NCBI RefSeq assembly: GCF_000224065.1
Contig: NZ_AFWT01000009.1
Location: 102,846-166,845, forward strand
Source: Thiorhodococcus drewsii AZ1
Lineage (GTDB): Bacteria; Pseudomonadota; Gammaproteobacteria; Chromatiales; Chromatiaceae
Length of the DNA stretch: 64,000 nt
Direction: 5' to 3'
The notes below the pieces were generated by a model. That model was not told the DNA's origin and searched no databases. It was given only the letters and a program-made list of their open reading frames with translations. Below, piece by piece: positions 54,781 to 63,814 of this stretch. A program made the position numbers and the translations under genes. Numbering within the stretch: position 1 is the first letter of the stretch; each line of letters begins with the position of its first letter.

Positions 54781-56185
54781 CCCCATCCCCCCCTCCATCC
54801 CAGAACTCTCGAACGGATTTCGCCGAGTACTGGCGCACATCGCTGGCGACGGGCGTCTACTCACGGATCCGGCCGACTGCTGGGCCTATGGCTACGACAA
54901 CAGCCGACGCCACGCCCTGCCCCAGGCCGTGGTCTTTGCCTCGGACGAGGAGCAGATTCTCCAGTTGGTGAGTCTCTGTCGTGACGCGGGCGTGCCGCTG
55001 ACCGCGCGTGGCCGAGGAACGGGCACGACCGGGGCCACGGTTCCCGATCGAGGCGGCGTCGTGCTTTCACTGGAGCGCATGGACCGCATTCTTCAGATCA
55101 TCCCCGAGGACCGGCTGGCGATCGTCCAACCTGGGGTGCTCAACGCCCAGTTACAGCAGGCGGTCGGCGATCTCGGATTCTTCTGGCCGCCCGATCCCAC
55201 GAGCGCGGCGACCTGCACCATCGGCGGCAACCTCGCCTACAACTCGGCCGGCCCGAGAGCGGTGAAATACGGCACTGCCCGCGAAAGCACCTTGGGGCTC
55301 AGGGTCGTGACCGGACGGGGCGAGGCACTACGCACCGGTGTCATGACCACCAAGGGCGTCGTCGGCTACGACCTGACCCGTCTCATCATCGGTTCGGAAG
55401 GCACCCTCGCCATCATCACCGAGGCCACGCTCAAGCTGACCCCCTTGCCCGAGACCAAGCGCACGCTGCGCGCGACCTATAAAGATATCCATGCCGCAGC
55501 GGCCGCCGTCTCGGCCATCATGGCCCAACCGATCATCCCCTGCGCGCTGGAGTTCATGGATGCCTCGGCTATCGCGACCGTCCGCCACTATGCCGAGTTC
55601 GACCTACCGGACGGGGCCGGCGCAGCGCTCATGATCGAACTGGACGGTTCGGCCGCCTGCATCGAGGAGTCGGTGTCGGCGGTCTGTGCCGCCGCCCGTA
55701 ACGCAGGCCTGCTGGAACTGCGACGCGCCGAGAGCAAGGAGGAGATTGCAGCCTTGTGGAAGACGCGCAAGGCGCTATCGCCGACGCTGCGCCACATCGC
55801 GCCCAAGAAGATCAATGAAGATGTCGTGGTCCCGGTCTCGCGCATGGGCGAGTTCATCGAAGGACTCGAACAGCTCTCGCAGAGCACCGGCATCCGCATC
55901 GTCAACTTCGGCCATGCCGGAAACGGCAACATCCATGTCAATCTCCTGATCGACCCGGACGACCCGGACGAGGTCGCCCGAGCCGCCGAGTGTCTGGACG
56001 CGGTCTTCGCCCTGGTTCTGCGTCTTGACGGAACCCTATCCGGTGAGCACGGGGTAGGAATCGAGAAACGCGACTTCGTCGGTCAGGAGCTTGGCCCGAC
56101 GGCGCTCGCGCTCATGGCGGATATCAAACGCTGCTTCGACCCGGCCGGCATCCTGAACGCAGGCAAGGGCTTTCCGTCACCCTGA
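54734..56185 (+). CDS. glcD: Glycolate oxidase FAD subunit GlcD
   Basis: GlcD is the catalytic flavin subunit of glycolate dehydrogenase. The product of about 483 residues has an FAD-binding PCMH domain (PLTARGRGTGTTGATVPDRGG; DPTSAATCTIGGNLAYNSAGPRAVKYG) and a C-terminal FAD-oxidase domain with INFGHAGNGNIHVN-type FGHAGNGNIHVNLL and GTLSGEHGVGIEKRDF. It resembles a D-lactate dehydrogenase too; the presence of glcE and glcF in the window favours glycolate. The start is uncertain: ATG 54734 (AGGT upstream) lies inside the dolP end, and a TTG at 54767 is an alternative. Confidence 0.88.
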   Translation: MSQASSAWSSSLNTNNPIPPSIPELSNGFRRVLAHIAGDGRLLTDPADCWAYGYDNSRRHALPQAVVFASDEEQILQLVSLCRDAGVPLTARGRGTGTTGATVPDRGGVVLSLERMDRILQIIPEDRLAIVQPGVLNAQLQQAVGDLGFFWPPDPTSAATCTIGGNLAYNSAGPRAVKYGTARESTLGLRVVTGRGEALRTGVMTTKGVVGYDLTRLIIGSEGTLAIITEATLKLTPLPETKRTLRATYKDIHAAAAAVSAIMAQPIIPCALEFMDASAIATVRHYAEFDLPDGAGAALMIELDGSAACIEESVSAVCAAARNAGLLELRRAESKEEIAALWKTRKALSPTLRHIAPKKINEDVVVPVSRMGEFIEGLEQLSQSTGIRIVNFGHAGNGNIHVNLLIDPDDPDEVARAAECLDAVFALVLRLDGTLSGEHGVGIEKRDFVGQELGPTALALMADIKRCFDPAGILNAGKGFPSP

Positions 56186-56231
56186 TACGCTGAACCCTGA
56201 CCAGAGGACCGAGCGCCCCCGCACCGGTTGG

Positions 56232-58550
56232 TTACTTGCCGGGCCGCACCAAGGCACCAAGGCCGACACCATCGAGCGCATCCAGGAGCAGCCGGCGCAC
56301 CGCGCCGGCATCCTCGCACTCGAGTGCGACCTTCAGCACCTCGCGCGCCCGCGCCCGGCTGATACTGCGAATGACCCGCTTGACCCGCAGCAGACCGCCC
56401 GCCCCCATGCTCAGGCTATGCACGCCCATGCCAAGCAGCAGGAAGGTCGCCAGTGGATCGCCAGCCATCTCGCCACAGACGCTCACCTCGCGCCCATGCA
56501 GCTTAGCCCCGGTCAGAATCTGCAGCAGGGCGCGCAGAACCGCCGGATGGTATTCGTTGTAGAGCTTGGCGACATGGGGGTTATTGCGATCGACAGCCAG
56601 CAGATATTGGGTTAGATCGTTGGTTCCGACCGAGAGGAAATCGACGCGCCGAGCCAGTGCCTCGGTCTGATAGACGGCAGCAGGCACCTCGATCATGACA
56701 CCAATCGGCGGCATCTTGACCTGGTAGCCCTCTTCCAACAGTTCGTCATGGGCACGGCGAATCAGCAGAAGGGCATCGTCCACCTCGCCAACCGTGCTGA
56801 TCATCGGCAAGAGCAGACGCAGATTGTCGAGTCCGATCGCCGCGCGCAGGATGGCCCGCACCTGGGTGAGGAAGATTTCCGGCTGATCGAGCGTGATGCG
56901 GATACCACGCCATCCCAGAAAGGGATTGGCTTCCTGCATCGGGAAATAGGGCAGCGGCTTGTCGCCACCGATGTCCAGGGTACGAATGGTCACGGGACGC
57001 GGTGCGAACAACTCCAAGACTTGGCGATAGTTCGCCATCTGGGCTCCCTCGCCCGGGAAGCTGTCGCGCACGATAAAGGGAAGCTCGGTGCGATAGAGAC
57101 CGACGCCGGCCGACTCCTCGATCCCCAGCGGACGCGCCTCCGACACCAGACCGGTGTTCAGATAGAGCGGCACCAGATAACCATCGGTGGTCTCGGCCGG
57201 CAGATGCCGAAGGGTCTGTAGCTCGCTCGTCAGCGCCGCATCGTCCTCGGCGAGCCGCTGATACTCGGAGCGCACCGCCGGTCCCGGCGAGACGTAGACG
57301 CGCCCACGGTAGCCATCGACCACCATCTCGCGCCCCTCGATCCGGCTGACCGGCAGATCCGAAACGCCCATGGCGGCCGGAATCCCCATGCCCCGAGCCA
57401 GAATGCCGACGTGCGAGGCACCCGAACCCGTCGTCGAGACGATGCCGACCAAACGCTCGCGAGGAACGTCGGCGATCTGCATCGCACTGATCTCCTCACC
57501 GACCAGGATCGTCTGGGGCGCGTACTCGATCGGACCGGCCGCCTGATTCTGTAGATGCATCAGGATGCAGCGTCCCAGATCCCGCACGTCCGAGGCGCGC
57601 TCACGCAGATAGGCGTCGTCCATGTCGTCAAAGACACGGGCATGCTCGGTGATCGTCTCGCGCAGGGCGCCAGGCGCCCAATTTCCGGCGCGGATCCGCG
57701 ACAGCGTCCCCTCGATCAGGGTGTCGCTTTCGAGCATCAGACGCCAGGCGTCGAACAGGGCCATGTCCTCGGCACGCAGATGATTCTGGGTACGCGCCGC
57801 GAAGCGCTCCAGATCCTGTATGACGTCCCCCACCGCGCGGCGGAACTCCTGGACCTCGACCTCGGCGTCGTCGGGACGACGATCCGGTACCGCATTCAGA
57901 TCGGCTGGGGGATAGACCACAACGGCCTCGCCGATACCGATTCCGGACGAGGCGGCGAGCCCGGGAAGGAAGCGCTGCGGGATACCGTCGTCTTGGAGAC
58001 GGGCGAGTTCGCCACTGGTGCGCGCAAAGGTGATGGCACCGGCCAACTGCGAGGCGAGGGTCATGACAAAGGTAACCTCGTCCTCCCCGAAATGACGCCG
58101 ACGACGCTGACGCAAGACCAGCACGCCCAGCACCTTACGGTTCTGGATGATGGGTGCGCCGAGGAAGCCGTGATAGCGCTCCTCGCCCGTGTCGATGATG
58201 CACTCGTAGCGCGGATGATTGGCCGCGTCGTCCAGATTGATCGGCTCGGCCCGTTCGCTGACCAGACCGATCAAGCCGCGACCCAATTCGAGACGCACGC
58301 GCCCAACGGCATCCGGTCGCAGTCCCTCGCTCGCCTGCAGAACGTGACGATGATTCTCGAAATCGTTGAGATAGACCGAGCAGACATCGGCGCCCACCGC
58401 CTGCTTGACGCGCCGCACGATGATATCAAGCGCCAGTTGGAGGTCAGGGGCGTTGTTGACCTCCTGTACGATACGCCGGAGCGACTCCAGCATGCTCGGT
58501 GGAGCCGCCTGATGGGATGTAGCCTGTTGGCTTGGTGAGGGATCGGACAC
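56232..58550 (-). CDS. ptsP: Phosphoenolpyruvate-protein phosphotransferase PtsP (enzyme I-Ntr)
   Basis: PtsP starts the nitrogen-related PTS relay (PtsP to NPr to EIIA-Ntr). The 772-residue protein has an N-terminal GAF domain (about 20-165; the glutamine/2-oxoglutarate-sensing module), a swivelling domain with the phospho-His380 in GSGASHVGILARGMGIP, and the PEP-binding barrel (TLDIGGDKPLPYFPMQEANPFLGWRGIR, VCGEMAGDP). The start is GTG with AGGCAAGA upstream. It lies in the usual rppH-ptsP neighbourhood. Confidence 0.96.
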   Translation of the reverse strand: MSDPSPSQQATSHQAAPPSMLESLRRIVQEVNNAPDLQLALDIIVRRVKQAVGADVCSVYLNDFENHRHVLQASEGLRPDAVGRVRLELGRGLIGLVSERAEPINLDDAANHPRYECIIDTGEERYHGFLGAPIIQNRKVLGVLVLRQRRRRHFGEDEVTFVMTLASQLAGAITFARTSGELARLQDDGIPQRFLPGLAASSGIGIGEAVVVYPPADLNAVPDRRPDDAEVEVQEFRRAVGDVIQDLERFAARTQNHLRAEDMALFDAWRLMLESDTLIEGTLSRIRAGNWAPGALRETITEHARVFDDMDDAYLRERASDVRDLGRCILMHLQNQAAGPIEYAPQTILVGEEISAMQIADVPRERLVGIVSTTGSGASHVGILARGMGIPAAMGVSDLPVSRIEGREMVVDGYRGRVYVSPGPAVRSEYQRLAEDDAALTSELQTLRHLPAETTDGYLVPLYLNTGLVSEARPLGIEESAGVGLYRTELPFIVRDSFPGEGAQMANYRQVLELFAPRPVTIRTLDIGGDKPLPYFPMQEANPFLGWRGIRITLDQPEIFLTQVRAILRAAIGLDNLRLLLPMISTVGEVDDALLLIRRAHDELLEEGYQVKMPPIGVMIEVPAAVYQTEALARRVDFLSVGTNDLTQYLLAVDRNNPHVAKLYNEYHPAVLRALLQILTGAKLHGREVSVCGEMAGDPLATFLLLGMGVHSLSMGAGGLLRVKRVIRSISRARAREVLKVALECEDAGAVRRLLLDALDGVGLGALVRPGK

Positions 58551-58690
58551 ACTCTTGCCTGAATTCAGCTGAGATGAAACAAGGCCGCCGCGATAGGGCG
58601 AGGGCGATGACCGATCGACAGGGGCGCCGAGGCAGGGACCAATGCCCCCGAGCGCCCGAGCCGAGACCCGATGTCAGGATCCGAGGCCAT

Positions 58691-59230
58691 CTACGGACAG
58701 CGCTGCCGCAGGAGCCTCGCCCCGCCCGCATAGTGACTCTCTCGCAGTGGAGCACCATCCGGGTAGAGGGTTGGCGCCAATTCCTCAAGTGCCTGTAGAT
58801 ACACATGGCGCTTGAAATAGACCACCTCGTTCAAGGGCTGCCAGTATCGGACCCAGCGCCAGGCGTCGAACTCGGGCTTATCGGTATGGTCGAGACAGAA
58901 TGCCTCTTCGCCACAATTCACCCGCAGCATAAACCAGATCTGCTTCTGACCGATGCAGGTCGGACCGCAATGACGGCGGATGTAGCGTTTGGGAAGGTGG
59001 TAACGCAGCCAACCGCGCGTGAAACCGAGAATGGTGACCTGCTGTTCCTGCAAACCGACCTCCTCTTCGAGCTCGCGGAACATCGCCTCCTCTGGCGTCT
59101 CGTTCGGGTTGATGCCTCCCTGAGGGAACTGCCATGCGTTCTGGCCAACGCGGCGTCCCCAGAATAGGCGGCGATCCTGATTGCTCAGGATGATACCGAC
59201 GTTTGGTCTGAAGCCGTCGTGGTCGATCAA
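58691..59230 (-). CDS. rppH: RNA pyrophosphohydrolase RppH
   Basis: RppH removes pyrophosphate from 5' ends of mRNA, triggering RNase E decay. The 179-residue Nudix enzyme starts (TTG) [38 protein letters not shown] with the Nudix box [23 protein letters not shown] at 38-60. The TTG start is supported by the invariant family N-terminus and GGATGA upstream. It is upstream of ptsP, separated by 140 bases, as in many gammaproteobacteria. Confidence 0.96.
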   Translation of the reverse strand: MIDHDGFRPNVGIILSNQDRRLFWGRRVGQNAWQFPQGGINPNETPEEAMFRELEEEVGLQEQQVTILGFTRGWLRYHLPKRYIRRHCGPTCIGQKQIWFMLRVNCGEEAFCLDHTDKPEFDAWRWVRYWQPLNEVVYFKRHVYLQALEELAPTLYPDGAPLRESHYAGGARLLRQRCP

Positions 59231-59516
59231 AGGGTCTCATCCAGTTGGCGTTTTCGGACCAATTCTTCCATATCCGACGCATCTGCGGCAAGCAGACAGA
59301 TCCGCTAAGCAATTGTCAATCAACAGCTTGCCCGCACAGATTGAAGCGGCGCTCGAAATCGAGCGCCGGGATCAGCATCCACGCGGCCCAGTCCCTTGAA
59401 ACGCGCCAGCAAATCCGCGAGTATCGCCACGAATCGACCGAGTATCGCTGCATAATACCCGTCAGATCGCACTTTCCACCACCCTCGCACAGGCAACGCC
59501 CAGGACGCACCCGCGC

Positions 59517-60173
59517 ATGGCTCTCGCACTCTTCGATCTCGACAATACCCTACTCGCCGGAGACTCCGACCATCTATGGGGACGATTTCTCGCCGCCAGC
59601 GGGATCGTCGACGGTGCCCACTACGAGCGCGAGAACGAGCGTTTCTACGCCGAGTATCGCGCCGGAACCCTGGATATCGACGCATTTCAGCGCTTCTCGC
59701 TCCAGCCGCTACGCGACAACCCCAGGGAGGAGATGGAAAGGCTGCGCAAGGCATTCATCACAGAGCAGATCGAGCCCATCATGCAGGACTCGGCCCGGGC
59801 ACTCATCGCCCGCCACCGGGATGCCGGCGATACCCTCCTCATCATCACCGCCACCAACGCCTTCGTCACGGCACCCATCGCCGAACGATTCTGCGTTCCT
59901 CATTTGATCGCGACGAACCCAGCCCAGAGCGAGGGACGCTACACGGGAGAAGTCGAGGGGACACCGGCCTTTCGCGAAGGCAAGGTGCTCAGACTGGAGG
60001 CCTGGCTGCAAGAGCAGCACCTGGATCTCGACGGAAGCACCTTCTATAGCGACTCGCACAACGATCTGCCGCTACTGGAGCGTGTAACACACCCCGTCGC
60101 GGTCGATCCCGACCCCAGCCTGCGCGAGACCGCCGCCTCACGAGGTTGGCCCATCATTTCGCTGCGCAGCTGA
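59517..60173 (+). CDS. HAD-IB family phosphatase (SerB-like)
   Basis: The 218-residue product has HAD motif I FDLDNT (Asp7 and Asp9), motif II in LLIITATNAF, the motif III lysine in REGKVLRLEAWL and motif IV in SDSHNDLPLLE, plus a helical cap (about 20-85). That is the HAD-IB subfamily, with homologues often annotated as HAD-IB hydrolases or CicA-like phosphatases. The substrate is unknown; phosphoserine or a phospholipid headgroup are possibilities. The gene is divergent from rppH with about 285 bases between. Confidence 0.82.
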   Translation: MALALFDLDNTLLAGDSDHLWGRFLAASGIVDGAHYERENERFYAEYRAGTLDIDAFQRFSLQPLRDNPREEMERLRKAFITEQIEPIMQDSARALIARHRDAGDTLLIITATNAFVTAPIAERFCVPHLIATNPAQSEGRYTGEVEGTPAFREGKVLRLEAWLQEQHLDLDGSTFYSDSHNDLPLLERVTHPVAVDPDPSLRETAASRGWPIISLRS

Positions 60174-60252
60174 GTTCCGGGGCGGACACCGAGCGTACCA
60201 GCAACCAAGACAGCATACTGGCCAACCAACCCGCCCGCACGTCTTCACCAGC

Positions 60253-60297
60253 CCGTCATGCTGCACACATCAAGCTGAAATAGTCTCAAAATATCAT
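60253..60297 (+). promoter_or_regulatory. Pho-box-like array and -10 upstream of olsB
   Basis: Seven-base units at 11-bp spacing, CCGTCAT (60253-59), CACACAT (60264-70) and CTGAAAT (60275-81), match CTGTCAT at 6, 4 and 5 positions. A TATCAT -10 (60292-97) follows 10 bases after the last unit, the spacing of PhoB-activated promoters. The match is degenerate. Confidence 0.45.
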
Positions 60298-60334
60298 AAC
60301 CCTCTACTTGCCGAACAACTGTCGAGGGTTTTCA

Positions 60335-61099
60335 ATGGCCGTGTCTGCTTCTGCCCAGGTCGCCCCACGCGGTGAGCGACTTTTCGTCGAGCTCGCTACA
60401 TCCGAACACGAAGTGCGCGAGGCGCAGGCCCTGCGCTACCGGGTCTTCGGCGAAGAGATGGGCGCCAAGCTCAAGGGCCCCGCCAAGCTCGACATCGACG
60501 AATTCGACGATTACTGCAAGCATCTCCTGGTCCGCGAGACCAAGAGCGGACAGGTGGTCGGTTGCACGCGCATCCTGACCGATAGCGAGGCCAAACGGCT
60601 CGGGCGCTTCTACTCCGAGAGCGAGTTCGACCTTGAACCCATCAAGGCGCTCCCAGGACGCCTGCTCGAAGTCGGCCGCACCTGTATCGCACCCGAGTTC
60701 AGACAGGGCTCCGCCATCGCGGTACTTTGGTCCGGCCTGGCCGGATTCATCCACCTGCATCAGTTCGACTATCTATTCGGCTGCGCCAGCGTACCGCTCG
60801 GCGAGCGAGACATCCAAGCAGCCGCCATCATGAACCGGATACGCCGCCAGGCGATGGGCCCCGAGCACCTGCGGGCGACACCGCGCGCGCCGCTGCTCAC
60901 CAGCCAGACATCCGACGACACCTTGGACGCCCCCTTGCCGGCACTGCTTCGCGCCTACATCCGGCTCGGCGCCAAGGCCTGCGGCGAACCCTGCCGCGAC
61001 CCGGATTTCGGCGTCGGCGATGTCCTGATGCTGCTCAACGTCGACGAGCTCAATCCTGCGTATTCGCGCCATTTCCTGGAACGCCTTAGCGAAAGATGA
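60335..61099 (+). CDS. olsB: L-ornithine N-alpha-acyltransferase OlsB-like
   Basis: OlsB attaches a 3-hydroxyacyl chain to ornithine, making lyso-ornithine lipid. The 254-residue GNAT-type protein has EAQALRYRVFGEEMGAKL and DIDEFDDYCKHLLVRETKSGQVVGCTRIL at the N-terminus, EVGRTCIAPEFRQGSAIAVLWSGL, GCASVPLGERDIQ and GDVLMLLNVDELNPAYSRHF. GAGG lies 8 bases before ATG 60335. It is the first gene of a four-gene operon with a PlsC-type acyltransferase directly behind it, which strongly supports the ornithine-lipid assignment. Confidence 0.9.
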   Translation: MAVSASAQVAPRGERLFVELATSEHEVREAQALRYRVFGEEMGAKLKGPAKLDIDEFDDYCKHLLVRETKSGQVVGCTRILTDSEAKRLGRFYSESEFDLEPIKALPGRLLEVGRTCIAPEFRQGSAIAVLWSGLAGFIHLHQFDYLFGCASVPLGERDIQAAAIMNRIRRQAMGPEHLRATPRAPLLTSQTSDDTLDAPLPALLRAYIRLGAKACGEPCRDPDFGVGDVLMLLNVDELNPAYSRHFLERLSER

Positions 61100-61106
61100 G
61101 AGCCTG

Positions 61107-61943
61107 ATGGTCGGAAAGTCACTTTGGAGGAGCCTTCGAGTCGTCGAGCACCTGAGTACGGGTGCCTTGATCGCGCTCTACGTGAACCTGCGCCACCGGG
61201 ATGGCCAACAGCCCGACTGGCTACCCCGGGTCACCGCCTGGTGGCACAAACGGCTGTGCGCCACGCTCGGCGTACGGATCTCGGTTCGAGGCCGACTGGA
61301 GCCGGGTTGCCTGCTGATCGCCAACCATATCTCCTGGCTCGATATTCCGATCATCGGCGCGCAGGGCCGGATCGGCTTCCTCTCCAAGTCCGAGGTCCGC
61401 GACTGGCCGCTCATCGGCTGGATGGCCGAGATTGCCGGGACCCTCTTCATCGCCCGAGGGGCGAACCAGACGACCGACATCGCCTCGCACATCTCCGAGC
61501 TGGTTGCGTCCGGCGGCACGCTGGTGATCTTCCCGGAGGGGACCACGACCGACGGCCATGAGGTGCGACGCTTCCACCCCAGACTCTTCGGCATCGCCCA
61601 AGGCTCGGGCCCCAGAATCCAGCCAGTCGCGATCGGCTATCGCCGGGGCGCCGACCCGGCACCGGAACGAGAGGCGGCCTATATCGGCGAGGACACCCTG
61701 GTTGCCAGCCTCTGGCGCATCATCCGTCACCCGAACCTGGTCGCCGACATCCAGTTCCTGCCGCCAATCCAGGCGGGCGAGAACGACCCTCGCCGCGCAC
61801 TGGCGGAACGCACCCATGACGTGATCACGGAGGCACTGGGCCTCGCCGCGAAACGCCCCGCGCGCCATTCCGCACCGGAGCCCGTCTCGGACCGCGCGGA
61901 CAAGGCGATGGACCTCGACCCAAACCCGGCGCTGATCCAATGA
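61107..61943 (+). CDS. olsA: Lyso-ornithine lipid O-acyltransferase OlsA (PlsC family)
   Basis: The 278-residue PlsC-family acyltransferase has the HX4D motif NHISWLD (His74, Asp79), the glycerolipid-binding region and FPEGTTTDG at 142-150, with a membrane-associated N-terminus. Behind olsB it most likely esterifies lyso-ornithine lipid; 1-acylglycerol-3-phosphate acylation is a possible second activity. The gap to olsB is 7 bases, and the stop overlaps the next gene as ATGA. Confidence 0.88.
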   Translation: MVGKSLWRSLRVVEHLSTGALIALYVNLRHRDGQQPDWLPRVTAWWHKRLCATLGVRISVRGRLEPGCLLIANHISWLDIPIIGAQGRIGFLSKSEVRDWPLIGWMAEIAGTLFIARGANQTTDIASHISELVASGGTLVIFPEGTTTDGHEVRRFHPRLFGIAQGSGPRIQPVAIGYRRGADPAPEREAAYIGEDTLVASLWRIIRHPNLVADIQFLPPIQAGENDPRRALAERTHDVITEALGLAAKRPARHSAPEPVSDRADKAMDLDPNPALIQ

Positions 61944-63166
61944 CTGCCGCAGAACAGAACGCATCCTCCGCGAAGACGAACCCGGCACTTCGAGTCGCCA
62001 TCGTTACCGAAACCTATCCGCCCGAGATCAATGGTGTCGCGAACACCATGCTGCATCTCGCCGAAGGACTCGCAAACAGAGGGCACCGCATCCAACTCGT
62101 CCGCCCCAAACAGACGGCGGATCAAGACACGACCAAACGCGCCGACATGGATCTGATGTTGGTTCCGGGATTGCCCATTCCAGGCTACCGTGGCTTGCGC
62201 TTCGGACTGCCCGTCTATTGGCGCATGCGCCGCTTCTGGCATCGCCATCGACCGGATCTGGTCTACATCGCGACCCAGGGACCGCTCGGCCACGCGGCAC
62301 TGTCCGCCGCGCGGGCGCTCAAAATCCCCGCGATCACCGGATTCCACACCCAGTTCCAACAATACAGCCGTCATTACGGACTCGGCCTACTGACCCGCCG
62401 CATCGCCAATTCGCTGCGTCATTTCCACAACCGATCGGACACGACGCTCGTACCGACGGCGGAACTCAAGGCCGAGCTGTCTGCGGACGGCTTCCTCAAT
62501 CTGCACGTCTTCGGCAGAGGGGTGGACGTCGACCAGTTCTCGCCCGCTTGGCGTAGCGCCGAACTACGTCGCGCCTGGGGCTGCGGGGATGACGATCTGA
62601 TCGTGCTCTATGTCGGACGGATCGCGGCGGAGAAAAATCTGGATCTGGCACGCGAGGCATTCCAGGCCATCCAGTCGCATCGACCGAGCGCGCGCTTCGT
62701 GCTGGTCGGAGACGGCCCGGAAGCGGTTCACATGCAGCGCGAATTTCCCGCGTTCATCTTCGCCGGAGCAAAGGTCGGCGCCGAGCTATCCGCGCACTAT
62801 GCCTCTGGCGATCTCTTTCTGTTCCCCAGCCTCACGGAGACCTTCGGCAACGTGGTCACCGAGGCCATGGCAAGCGGACTGCCCGTCATCGCCTTCGACT
62901 ATGCCGCACCCCACACCTACATCCGTCCCGGAGAGAACGGCATGACCGTGCCCATGGAGGATCACGCAGCATTCGTCGCTGCAAGCCGCGAAACCGTAAG
63001 CGATATCGGACGTCTACGTGAAATGGGGAAGGCCGCACGCAAAACGGCCGAGGACATCAGTTGGGATCGGGTTCTGGGCGGGGTCGAGGAACGTCTCTTC
63101 GAAGTGATCCACCAACAGCGTGGAACGGAGGCTCGTCATGCAAGTATGGCTACAACAGCTGAATGA
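61940..63166 (+). CDS. GT4-family glycosyltransferase, probably glycolipid-forming
   Basis: The 408-residue GT-B enzyme has the donor and acceptor loop VTETYPPEINGVANTMLHLAEGLANRGH, VLYVGRIAAEKNLDLAREAF, and the EX7E motif in ETFGNVVTEAMASGLPVIAFD. The sequence resembles GT4 enzymes that add a hexose to diacylglycerol or phosphatidylinositol-type acceptors (alpha-mannosyl, glucosyl or sulfoquinovosyl transferases). The acceptor cannot be read from sequence. Its position in the ols operon with a PAP2 phosphatase suggests membrane glycolipid synthesis. Confidence 0.82.
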   Translation: MTAAEQNASSAKTNPALRVAIVTETYPPEINGVANTMLHLAEGLANRGHRIQLVRPKQTADQDTTKRADMDLMLVPGLPIPGYRGLRFGLPVYWRMRRFWHRHRPDLVYIATQGPLGHAALSAARALKIPAITGFHTQFQQYSRHYGLGLLTRRIANSLRHFHNRSDTTLVPTAELKAELSADGFLNLHVFGRGVDVDQFSPAWRSAELRRAWGCGDDDLIVLYVGRIAAEKNLDLAREAFQAIQSHRPSARFVLVGDGPEAVHMQREFPAFIFAGAKVGAELSAHYASGDLFLFPSLTETFGNVVTEAMASGLPVIAFDYAAPHTYIRPGENGMTVPMEDHAAFVAASRETVSDIGRLREMGKAARKTAEDISWDRVLGGVEERLFEVIHQQRGTEARHASMATTAE

Positions 63167-63665
63167 AATCGAAGCGCCGATGTGCCGGCTCTGGAGTCGG
63201 TCGGGCCAGCGCAACTGGATCCAACGCCCCTTCGCCGTCATCAGCCGTCTCGGCGACGGGATCTTCTGGTACAGCCTCATGGGCGTCCTGCCGCTGGTCT
63301 ACGGTCTCACTGGCGTGCAGGCCAGTCTGCACATGCTCGCGACAGGCGGCATCGCACTCGCCCTCTACAAATCACTCAAAGGCGTCACGCGCCGCGAACG
63401 GCCCTGCCGCTATGCAAGCGACATCATCGCGATCGTGCCACCGCTCGACCGCTATAGCTTCCCGTCCGGCCACACGCTCCACGCGGTCAGCTTTTCGACG
63501 GTCGCCATCTATTACATCCCGGAACTGGCCTGGCTGCTGGTCCCCTTCACCTGCCTCGTCGCCGCGTCGCGCGTCATTCTCGGACTCCATTACCCCAGCG
63601 ACGTCCTGGTCGCCACCCTGATCGGCCTGGGTCTGGCCTACTGCGGCATCATGCTGGTCGTTTGA
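63138..63665 (+). CDS. PAP2-family membrane phosphatase
   Basis: The 175-residue protein has all three PAP2 motifs: KGVTRRERP (KX6RP, 81-89), PSGH (109-112) and SRVILGLHYPSD (SRX5HX3D, 144-155), among four or five membrane helices. PAP2 enzymes dephosphorylate phosphatidic acid, undecaprenyl diphosphate or similar lipids. GGAGG 7 bases before ATG 63138 fixes the start, 29 bases inside the preceding gene. Phosphatidate to diacylglycerol conversion would supply the adjacent glycosyltransferase. Confidence 0.88.
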   Translation: MQVWLQQLNEIEAPMCRLWSRSGQRNWIQRPFAVISRLGDGIFWYSLMGVLPLVYGLTGVQASLHMLATGGIALALYKSLKGVTRRERPCRYASDIIAIVPPLDRYSFPSGHTLHAVSFSTVAIYYIPELAWLLVPFTCLVAASRVILGLHYPSDVLVATLIGLGLAYCGIMLVV

Positions 63666-63689
63666 CGGCGGCCAGCGGGGCTGGTGTAG

Positions 63690-63716
63690 GGCGCAATAGC
63701 GATAGCGTATTGCGCC
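63690..63716. repeat. Palindromic repeat, REP-like
   Basis: GGCGCAATA and TATTGCGCC are perfect complements around a 9-base loop, just after the PAP2 gene. It resembles short palindromes scattered through gammaproteobacterial genomes, but only one copy is in this window. It may also act as a terminator. Confidence 0.5.
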
Positions 63717-63814
63717 GCATGGCAGACCACAGCTCAGCTGTCGAACCCCGATCAACCACCCTGTTTCGTCGATTGTTCACAGCCAACCGGTGCACAGTGA
63801 GAAGCCGACTGAAA

